9,034 bases of DNA, from positions 1-9,034 of the forward strand of contig PCAH01000199.1 of the NCBI GenBank assembly GCA_002730485.1, read 5' to 3'. The notes beneath the pieces were generated by a model. That model worked only from the letters and a program-made list of their open reading frames with translations, searched no databases and was not told where the DNA came from. Shown piece after piece: positions 1 to 5,177 of this stretch. This DNA is from Dehalococcoidia bacterium (GTDB lineage Bacteria > Chloroflexota > Dehalococcoidia > UBA3495). Position numbers and translations under genes: made by a program. How positions within the stretch are numbered: the stretch's first letter is position 1; the number at the start of each line of letters is the position of its first letter.

Positions 1-3
1 CAC

Positions 4-27
4 TGGGGGCCTGAGTGGGGGCCTGAA
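4..27. repeat. 12-bp tandem direct repeat (two copies)
   Basis: Two adjacent 12-base units, TGGGGGCCTGAG at 4-15 and TGGGGGCCTGAA at 16-27, differ only in the last base. The second copy supplies the 5' end of the tmRNA-like fold described at 17-239, so the 5' acceptor strand of that fold appears duplicated. Slipped-strand duplication or a recombination scar would both explain it. The repeat lies at the window edge and further copies could lie to the left. Confidence 0.7.
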
Positions 28-239
28 GGATTCGGCTAGGCGGCCTTTCCAAGGCCCCATCCGACCCCCCCATCGTCAACTCGACCCTGCCTGCGAAAGA
101 GGGGGTCGGTGACATTCGCCTGTTGTCAATTGCCCGGTAGGTAGCCCCAGCCGGTCAGACCCTTCTGGCAGGGCTGTCGGTCGGCCCGTACCATCGATGG
201 CATGGAAGAGGTCGAGGGTTCAATTCCCCCCGAGCTTCA
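17..239 (+). ncRNA. tmRNA-like (ssrA-like) sequence, short and probably degenerate
   Basis: Both ends resemble transfer-messenger RNA. The 5' end reads GGGGCCTGAAGGATTCGGC, close to the usual GGGG-CTGA...GGATTCGAC start. The 3' end carries a T-arm (stem 214-218/226-230, loop TTCAATT at 219-225, one A-C mismatch) and an acceptor strand GAGCTTC at 232-238 followed by A239. Acceptor pairing of 18-24 with 232-238 gives six of seven pairs, including a G.U at the third position (20 and 236), the alanine identity pair of tmRNA. A helix-2-like pairing (44-50 with 204-211, one bulge) sits where expected. Against it: the span is only about 222 nt versus roughly 350-400 in the family, one extra C lies between T-stem and acceptor, CCA is not encoded, and no tag frame ends in an Ala-Ala-type degron. 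It may be an internally deleted relic, an attachment-site remnant, or a coincidental structured RNA. Confidence 0.35.
61..109. repeat. Inverted repeat, 9-bp perfect stem with 31-nt loop
   Basis: CCGACCCCC at 61-69 is the exact reverse complement of GGGGGTCGG at 101-109. A second small hairpin precedes it (GGCCTT at 42-47 with AAGGCC at 51-56, three-base loop). No T-run follows either, so they do not look like terminators. The pairing is strong enough to suggest a folded transcript and could be an internal domain of the tmRNA-like element that encloses it. The 42-56 hairpin competes with the helix-2-like pairing of that element. Confidence 0.5.
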
Positions 240-384
240 CTTAGTAGGAGCTCACCGGTCAGAGGCCTGTGGCTTCTCGTGTCGAGTCAAGCAACAACGG
301 CACAAGGACCGTGCTATCAGGCCATGCCTAGTGACCTTTACGAGTTGGAGTAGCGAATTTCGGGGGTCGCTGATGGGTTCTGAG

Positions 385-404
385 CGAACTTGTCGTTCAG
401 TTCG
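385..404. repeat. Inverted repeat (6-bp stem, 8-nt loop) upstream of the orphan gene
   Basis: CGAACT at 385-390 pairs with AGTTCG at 399-404 around the loop TGTCGTTC. It lies about 40 bases before the ATG at 444 and covers the alternative TTG start at 390. It could be an operator or a leader hairpin. The rest of 240-443 has no gene, RNA or clear promoter that I can recognise. Confidence 0.3.
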
Positions 405-443
405 TCGGACTACTCACGATCTAACGACTGGCGGTATCTAAGG

Positions 444-1352
444 ATGTCGACTGCTGCGCTTCTCAGGAACTTCACCCCTCTTCACGTCCACTTCCTCGAA
501 CATTACCTGGCCGACTGCTTCGGACAGATCGCTCAAGACATGTGGGGCGGTGGTTTCAAACGGGCTGGCATAGATATATCGACAGACCAGTTCTGGGTTG
601 AGTTCGTAGGCATGACGGTACTCGAGGCCCTTTGCCTGGCAACACTGGCGAACCCACATGCCGATCTCCTGCTAGGCAGCGGAACTTCGGCACTAAGTAA
701 GGACGCCGCTGAATACCGACGGGTCGTCTATGACGGCGTCCGGACAGCTGTCAAGGACGACAACATTCCGGGTCTCGTTGTTAGCGTCGCAACTCAGTGC
801 CAGTGGGAGTTGAGCGACCTGTCCCGTTTCAATGATGCCTACCACTTGGCACAGAATCTTCTCTCAGGGGCCCTCTTCTTTATCGCTCGAACGAGCGGTC
901 AGCAGGAACAGATCGAGTCGCTGCAGCTATCCGCCATGAGCGCTGAGTTTCAGAATCTCGAAGAGAGCAACACGTTCTTCAGGACGGGTTCTCCTCTACC
1001 CGGGCACCAGCCACTGGGGCTCCGATATCCCGCAAACGGGAAGAACCGGCTCTTCCATATGGTCAATAGACGCCGGCTTCTCCGAGGGAAGAGTCGAGAC
1101 CAGGGCCGTGCGGTCACGGTCGCTGTTGTGGAGCCGTGGGAGAGCCATGTCGGCCAGGTAACGCCGGTCGCCACCATCTTGGATGACGATCAGAACCACT
1201 GGGGTCTCACCGCACCAGCCAGCTGGATCGACGCCAACGGTGCCGACCCCGACGAATGGCGGAATCCCACTACTGCCTATCTGTTGTCCTCCGGTCTGCT
1301 CATGGGAGACGGTTGGCAAAGTCCGGTTAACCCGCTCGACGATCCCAGCTAG
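444..1352 (+). CDS. Hypothetical protein, family not recognised
   Basis: This is an open frame of 302 residues from ATG at 444; it could be extended in frame to a TTG at 390 (320 residues). Neither start has a good ribosome binding site: AAGG abuts the ATG, and the TTG lies inside a hairpin. The plus frame has clearly G/C-biased third positions (about 70 percent in the sampled second half), which supports coding over the overlapping minus-strand frame. No signal peptide or membrane segment is obvious. Residues 1-175 look like a mostly helical soluble domain rich in Leu and Ala (for example around 56-70 and 131-150). A basic stretch lies near 206-222. The end is rich in Trp, Asp, Asn and Pro. 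I see no integrase, transposase, helix-turn-helix or nuclease motif. It stands alone between two tRNA/tmRNA-like 3' ends, so it may be cargo or a remnant of a mobile island. No function is proposed. Confidence 0.55.
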   Translation: MSTAALLRNFTPLHVHFLEHYLADCFGQIAQDMWGGGFKRAGIDISTDQFWVEFVGMTVLEALCLATLANPHADLLLGSGTSALSKDAAEYRRVVYDGVRTAVKDDNIPGLVVSVATQCQWELSDLSRFNDAYHLAQNLLSGALFFIARTSGQQEQIESLQLSAMSAEFQNLEESNTFFRTGSPLPGHQPLGLRYPANGKNRLFHMVNRRRLLRGKSRDQGRAVTVAVVEPWESHVGQVTPVATILDDDQNHWGLTAPASWIDANGADPDEWRNPTTAYLLSSGLLMGDGWQSPVNPLDDPS

Positions 1353-1430
1353 CTCAACACGGTCGGTGAGCGAAACCTCGAAAGAGTCTGATACATCCAG
1401 TTTGACGCCACGAGTTAATCGCCATCCAGC

Positions 1431-1468
1431 GCCGAAGGTCCCGAGTTCAAATCTCGGCAACCCGACCA
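1431..1468 (+). pseudogene. 3' half of a tRNA gene (tRNA-Pro-like), likely attachment-site remnant
   Basis: A textbook tRNA 3' half is visible: variable loop AGGTC at 1436-1440, a perfect T-arm (CCGAG 1441-1445, loop TTCAAAT 1446-1452, CTCGG 1453-1457), acceptor strand CAACCCG at 1458-1464, discriminator A1465 and CCA at 1466-1468. The 3' end CNACCCGACCA with AGGTC and TTCAAAT is most like bacterial tRNA-Pro, whose 5' strand starts CGGG. The matching 5' acceptor strand CGGGTTG is absent at the expected distance: the bases at that spot (about 1394-1400) do not pair. Upstream, an imperfect anticodon-arm-like pairing (1419-1423 with 1431-1435, one mismatch) frames a CCA triplet, and a weak D-arm-like pairing (1403-1406 with 1414-1417) exists without the conserved GG. 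So this is either a tRNA 3' fragment left by integration or a decayed tRNA gene. Confidence 0.6.
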
Positions 1469-1720
1469 ATAAATCCTCAGGCCAGGCCGGTCGTTACGGG
1501 CCGACCGTTTGTGTTCTCGGTTTGCGTTGCGCATTCTGTTACGCACTCGGATGACCGGGGTGTAGGGACCGACGGTCTTACTCATTGATGGGCTCCGTTT
1601 CTGGATAAGGGCGGTGAGCCTGTCGTATCTCGACCGACCGGTAGATCCGAACTATTTTCACGCCTCGAGGATCACTCAACGAGCGTGGCTAGTCCTCTTA
1701 TTGGCCTTTACGATGACGCC
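1469..1720. promoter_or_regulatory. Upstream region of the tdh operon with clustered CGACCG motifs
   Basis: No gene is supported here. Besides the hairpin at 1488-1507, there is an 11-base palindrome GACCG-A-CGGTC at 1567-1577 and a tandem CGACCGACCG at 1631-1640. The same six-base word and its complement therefore recur across about 150 bases. They could be binding sites for a regulator of the operon that starts at 1721. I cannot point to a convincing -35/-10 pair. A GAGGA at 1667-1671 lies too far from the ATG at 1721 to be its binding site, but could serve the alternative GTG at 1685. Confidence 0.3.
1488..1515 (+). terminator. Terminator-like hairpin just after the tRNA 3' fragment
   Basis: CGGTCG at 1488-1493 pairs with CGACCG at 1502-1507 around an 8-base loop, followed directly by the T-rich stretch TTTGTGTT at 1508-1515. 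The stem is short but all strong pairs. Its position 20 bases after the tRNA CCA is where a tRNA gene's native terminator would be, which suggests that the DNA to the right of 1468 is the original chromosomal flank. The T-run is interrupted by G, so it could be weak. Confidence 0.4.
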
Positions 1721-2686
1721 ATGAAGAAGATTCTGGTTACTGGCGCGGCGGGGCAGATCGGTCGGGAACTAGTTCCAGCCCTGAGGGATCGATATGGAAG
1801 TGAGGAGGTGGTCGCGGCCGGCCACAACACTTCACTCCCGGAGGCCACAAAAAAGGCAGGTCCCCATACGGTTGTTGACGTGACTAGTCCTGACCAGATC
1901 GGCAAGGTAGTCGAGGAATATGGAATCGACGCGATTTTTCACCTAAGCACAATCCTGTCTGCCTTGGCTGAGAACGAACCCCAGAAGGCGCACGCGGTAA
2001 ACATCAACGGTTTGTACAACGTCCTAGAAGTCGCATACCAATCAGATGTAGAGAGGGTGCTGATTCCCAGTTCGATTGCTGCATTTGGCCCAGAAACACC
2101 GCGTACGTGTACCCCGAATGACACTATCCAGAAACCGAATACTCTTTACGGAATAGCAAAAGTCTATGGTGAGTTATTAGGTAATTATTACTCCCGTCAA
2201 ATGAATCTAGATGTCCGCGGACTTCGTTTGCCTGGAATTATTAGCTGTATGGATTTTGAACCAACAGCTGGAACTACTGATTACGCCATTCTCATGTTCT
2301 TTGGAGCTTTACGGGAAGGATATTTCTCTTGCTATCTCCAACCAGATACACGACTTCCTATGATGTATATGCCGGACGCTATTCGGGCAATTGTTGATTT
2401 AGCCAGTGCGGATATCAATCAACTCCACCACCGTGCCGATTTCAACATTCATGCGATGAGCTTTACGCCAGCCGAGTTGGCGAGCTCAATCCAAGAGAGA
2501 ATCCCAGCTTTCGAGATTGGATACGAGGTTGATCCTCTCCGTCAAGCTATTGCCGATAGTTGGCCCGAAGCCCTTGACGATAGTGTTGCTCGAGATGAGT
2601 GGGGTTGGGAACCTTTGTACGGAATAGACGCCATGGTTGATGACATGCTTGTGCGGGTGGGAGAAAGACTGGTGCTGGCCGGTTGA
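1721..2686 (+). CDS. tdh: L-threonine 3-dehydrogenase, short-chain dehydrogenase (SDR) type
   Basis: Oxidises L-threonine at the beta-hydroxyl to 2-amino-3-ketobutyrate in the cytoplasm with a nicotinamide coenzyme. The 321-residue protein has the Rossmann motif TGAAGQIG (7-14), catalytic serine region SS at 117-118, and the YxxxK pair Tyr143/Lys147. It also has signatures special to this extended-SDR threonine dehydrogenase family rather than to sugar epimerases: ILSALAE near 78-84, PGIIS (171-175), GTTDYA (184-189), LPMMYMPD (212-219) and the C-terminal block DPLRQAIADSWP...DDS.AR.EWGW (271-296). The ATG at 1721 puts the Rossmann motif at the normal N-terminal position; a GTG at 1685 would add 12 residues. 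Oddities: the acidic residue usual after the second beta strand (…ASD-I) is replaced by Gly-His (34-35), and the middle of the gene (about 2160-2340) drops to near 40 percent GC. It is the first gene of a three-gene operon, with no kbl gene beside it. Confidence 0.9.
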   Translation: MKKILVTGAAGQIGRELVPALRDRYGSEEVVAAGHNTSLPEATKKAGPHTVVDVTSPDQIGKVVEEYGIDAIFHLSTILSALAENEPQKAHAVNINGLYNVLEVAYQSDVERVLIPSSIAAFGPETPRTCTPNDTIQKPNTLYGIAKVYGELLGNYYSRQMNLDVRGLRLPGIISCMDFEPTAGTTDYAILMFFGALREGYFSCYLQPDTRLPMMYMPDAIRAIVDLASADINQLHHRADFNIHAMSFTPAELASSIQERIPAFEIGYEVDPLRQAIADSWPEALDDSVARDEWGWEPLYGIDAMVDDMLVRVGERLVLAG

Positions 2687-2718
2687 GGTCCTATTGATAC
2701 TTCATCATGTTGAGAGTC

Positions 2719-2723
2719 AAAGG
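2719..2723 (+). promoter_or_regulatory. Ribosome binding site that sets the aminotransferase start
   Basis: AAAGG at 2719-2723 lies seven bases before the ATG at 2731. The earlier in-frame ATG at 2707 has no such sequence at a usable distance. The ATG at 2731 is therefore the better start. Confidence 0.6.
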
Positions 2724-2730
2724 CTTCTTA

Positions 2731-4086
2731 ATGAATAGGGCAAAATCTGGGGAATCAGCTGTCTTTTATCGCAACCCTAGAGATGAATATCCGATGCTCG
2801 TGCGTGCTGCTGGCTGCCGACTATGGGATGACCGCGGTGTCGAGCTTATCGATCTAACAAGCGGGATCTCAGGGGCAGCACTGATTGGACAAGGCAACGA
2901 GATTGTGGCCCAAGCCATGGTCGATCAGATCAGTCGTATCTCATATGCCCACACCACAGGAGCGACTACCCCTGCGCAGGAAGAACTGGCTCTCCGCCTT
3001 GCTGCTCTTGCCCCCAACGGAGTCAACAAAGTGATGTTCTGTTCGGGTGGGAGCGAGGCCAACGAAATCGCGTTGCGGATCACGCGGCAGTTCCACCTTG
3101 CTCGCGGAGAACCGAAAAGGTGGAAGGTCATTGGCTTACATCCGAGCTATCACGGTGCCACCGTGGGTGCTCTTTCAATGACTGGGCGGTGGGAAATCAA
3201 CCGGGATTATGAGCCTTACTTATTTGGAGCTCGAAAGGTGATTGCGCCTGTGTCTTACCGAGGTCCATACCGAGACCTTTCCCCGGACGAAGTAGTTACG
3301 AGAGCTGCCGACGCTCTTGACTCGGCAATCGAAAGCGAAGGGCCCGAGACTGTAGCTGCGTTTGTTGCTGAGCCTGTCTCCCTTTCTACCGGCATGTCCG
3401 TACCGCCCCCCGGATATTGGTCGCGAGTACGTGAGATCTGTGATCGCCACGGAGTGATATTTATTGCGGACGAGGTGCTTAGCGGAATGGGTCGCACTGG
3501 AAAGTTCCTCGCACTAGACCATGCTGGCGTCACGGCGGATATAACAACGCTGGCAAAGGGGCTTGGGGGAGGCTACGTACCTCTCGGAGCCGCCCTGATT
3601 CGGGACTCGGTGGCCGAAGCTATTGGAGCAGAAAATCGCAGGATGGCTGAGGTGCACACTTACAGTGGGAGTGCACAATCATGTGCCGTGGGCCTCGCTA
3701 TTCTTGGCATCATTGAGTCGGACGGCCTTGTTGCGGCTGCCGCATCTAAAGGAGAGTTGTTAGGGTCTTTGCTTCAGCATCACCTTGCGGATCTCCCATG
3801 GGTCGGTGACATCCGAGGGTTAGGCCTGTTCCAGGGGATCGAATACGTTACTGATCGGGACACGGCGCGCGCGTTTGAGGCCTCGGTTGACCTGCCCGGG
3901 TCACTTACGGATGCAATGTGGCAGCGTGGATTTCTATCTCGAACGATGCACCACAGCAGTGCTCTCGTCGGCGACGTAACCACGATGGCTCCCGCCTTGA
4001 TTATCGATCAGCCTGATCTGGAAGATGCTGTATGCGCTCTGAGGGAATCGATCAACGAGGTAGGTCCGTCTTGGTCGAAGGCTTAA
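2731..4086 (+). CDS. Class III PLP-dependent aminotransferase
   Basis: A 451-residue cytoplasmic fold-type I enzyme of the omega-aminotransferase group (relatives act on beta-alanine, 4-aminobutyrate, diamines, and in DoeD on diaminobutyrate). Visible motifs: SGGSEANE (105-112) for PLP phosphate binding, SYHGATVGA (139-147) with the aromatic ring-stacking residue, AEP (213-215), IADEV (245-249) with Asp247 for the pyridine nitrogen, AKGLGGGYVPLGA (275-287) with Schiff-base Lys276, and HTYSG (309-313) with a phosphate-binding Thr/Ser. Length is normal and no motif is missing. An alternative start at 2707 would add eight residues. It follows tdh by 44 bases and precedes the dehydratase by 31, so it is likely co-transcribed. 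The substrate cannot be read from sequence. In context it may transaminate the substrate or a product such as an amino ketone, with pyruvate or 2-oxoglutarate as acceptor; that part is inference. Confidence 0.88.
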   Translation: MNRAKSGESAVFYRNPRDEYPMLVRAAGCRLWDDRGVELIDLTSGISGAALIGQGNEIVAQAMVDQISRISYAHTTGATTPAQEELALRLAALAPNGVNKVMFCSGGSEANEIALRITRQFHLARGEPKRWKVIGLHPSYHGATVGALSMTGRWEINRDYEPYLFGARKVIAPVSYRGPYRDLSPDEVVTRAADALDSAIESEGPETVAAFVAEPVSLSTGMSVPPPGYWSRVREICDRHGVIFIADEVLSGMGRTGKFLALDHAGVTADITTLAKGLGGGYVPLGAALIRDSVAEAIGAENRRMAEVHTYSGSAQSCAVGLAILGIIESDGLVAAAASKGELLGSLLQHHLADLPWVGDIRGLGLFQGIEYVTDRDTARAFEASVDLPGSLTDAMWQRGFLSRTMHHSSALVGDVTTMAPALIIDQPDLEDAVCALRESINEVGPSWSKA

Positions 4087-4117
4087 TGACGCCCCATCGT
4101 CTGAACCCGAGCACTCC

Positions 4118-5143
4118 ATGAAGCCAGGGGTCTATGGCCGATCTGCAGATTTAGCCGCCGGCAGGCCACTACCTGACTCGTTGGTACCGAGCCCATCAGA
4201 TCTTGTAGCTGCTCGAGAGGTCATCATGGGTGTTCTGCCTAAAACCCCGATGTTGTTTTCTGCTCGCCTCTCACAGCGCTGGGGCCGGTCAGTACACGTT
4301 AAATACGAGAATGTCTCCCCCATTCGATCCTTCAAGGCCAGGGGTGCTCTTTACGCGGTAGCGCAACTCTCGCCCGCGCAGCGCAACTCCGGGGTCGTGA
4401 CGGCATCCACCGGTAATCACGGCCAAGGGGTTGCATTCTCAGGGCGCCATTTTGGGGTTCCAGTGACCGTCTTCGTCCCAGAAGGGGTCGAGCCTGCAAA
4501 GCTCGACGCGATTCGTGACATTGGGCCAGACCTTCGGATCTTTGGACAAAACCTGACAGAGGCTGAGGCATACGCGGAGGACTTTGCCAAGGATAAAGGA
4601 GCGCTGTTTATTGAAGATGGCGAAAACGCGGACCTAATGGCAGGAGCAGCGTCGGTCGCTTCCGAAATGCTGGATGAGGAACCATCCCTGGATTCTCTGA
4701 TCCTTCCTGTCGGGGGCGGGAATCTGATCGCCGGAGCGCTTCTTGCCGTTTCCCGAAGAAGCGCTGAAATATCGGTCGTCGGTGTTCAGTCGGTAGCTGC
4801 ACCAGGCGCAACAAAAAGCTGGCTTGCTGGTTCCATTCTGAGGGAGGAATGTGAGACATTCGCTGGAGGACTTGCCACGGAGCACCCGGGCGAACGATCT
4901 CTCGCGGTGATGACGAGCCTGCTTCGTCACATGGTGCTGGTGACCGAGGAAGACTTGTGGTCGGCCATGGCGATGACTCTCGATGCCACCGGAACCGTCA
5001 TTGAGGGCGCGGCCGCCGCGGGCGTAGCGGCTCTCGAACGGTTCGGAGACGAGATTCCAGGAGAGCGGGTCGGGGTCATCCTGACAGGTGGTTGGGTGAG
5101 CCGAAATGATCTGTTGCGCGCGTTGGCTATGTCCCCGGAGTGA
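4118..5143 (+). CDS. Threonine/serine dehydratase-family PLP enzyme (fold type II)
   Basis: A 341-residue enzyme of the family that removes water and ammonia from beta-hydroxyamino acids (threonine to 2-oxobutanoate, serine to pyruvate). It has only the catalytic domain; the C-terminal ACT-like regulatory domain of IlvA is absent, as in catabolic TdcB-type enzymes and the hydroxyectoine enzyme EutB. Motifs: SFKARGA (71-77) with Schiff-base Lys73, STGNHGQG (97-104) binding the substrate carboxylate, the glycine loop PVGGGNLIAG (197-206), VIEGAAAAG (294-302), and LTGGWVS (322-328). Two departures stand out: the loop is GGGN where GGGG is usual, and TGGW replaces the common SGGN near the pyridine-nitrogen contact. 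Roughly 25 residues precede the conserved start; no good ribosome binding site precedes ATG 4118. It could act on threonine, on hydroxyaspartate, or on another hydroxyamino acid, or it could be a racemase of the same fold. Confidence 0.85.
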   Translation: MKPGVYGRSADLAAGRPLPDSLVPSPSDLVAAREVIMGVLPKTPMLFSARLSQRWGRSVHVKYENVSPIRSFKARGALYAVAQLSPAQRNSGVVTASTGNHGQGVAFSGRHFGVPVTVFVPEGVEPAKLDAIRDIGPDLRIFGQNLTEAEAYAEDFAKDKGALFIEDGENADLMAGAASVASEMLDEEPSLDSLILPVGGGNLIAGALLAVSRRSAEISVVGVQSVAAPGATKSWLAGSILREECETFAGGLATEHPGERSLAVMTSLLRHMVLVTEEDLWSAMAMTLDATGTVIEGAAAAGVAALERFGDEIPGERVGVILTGGWVSRNDLLRALAMSPE

Positions 5144-5177
5144 GTCGCCCGAGTGTTCGATCTCGACTAGGCCACCC
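5144..5177. other. Short gap between convergent operons
   Basis: Only 34 bases separate the stop of the dehydratase gene from the stop of the convergent ATPase gene. I see no strong hairpin with a T-run on either strand, only a weak 4-bp stem (CGAG 5150-5153 with CTCG 5162-5165). Read-through producing overlapping antisense 3' ends is possible. Confidence 0.5.

Noticed and set aside
93..140. Possible tmRNA tag peptide (15 codons ending in a TAG stop)
   Set aside because: It ends in Ala-Arg instead of the hydrophobic Ala-Ala-type degron and is not preceded by a recognisable resume signal.
202..441. Plus-strand open frame of 79 codons over the tmRNA-like 3' end
   Set aside because: It crosses the T-arm-like sequence, has no ribosome binding site and shows no protein-like pattern.
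1394..1468. Complete tRNA gene with a CCA anticodon (Trp)
   Set aside because: An anticodon-like loop and a weak D-stem can be drawn, but the acceptor 5' strand does not pair, the D-loop lacks GG, and the 3' half resembles tRNA-Pro, not tRNA-Trp.
996..1469. Minus-strand open frame of 157 codons beginning MVGLPRFELGTFG
   Set aside because: Its first residues are the antisense translation of the tRNA T-arm and acceptor, a well-known source of false proteins in databases. The remainder overlaps the plus-strand gene at 444-1352, whose third codon positions are more G/C biased.
1183..1554. Plus-strand open frame of 123 codons spanning the tRNA 3' half
   Set aside because: It overlaps the end of the orphan gene, crosses the tRNA fragment and terminator hairpin, and is low-complexity rich in Ser, Thr and Pro.
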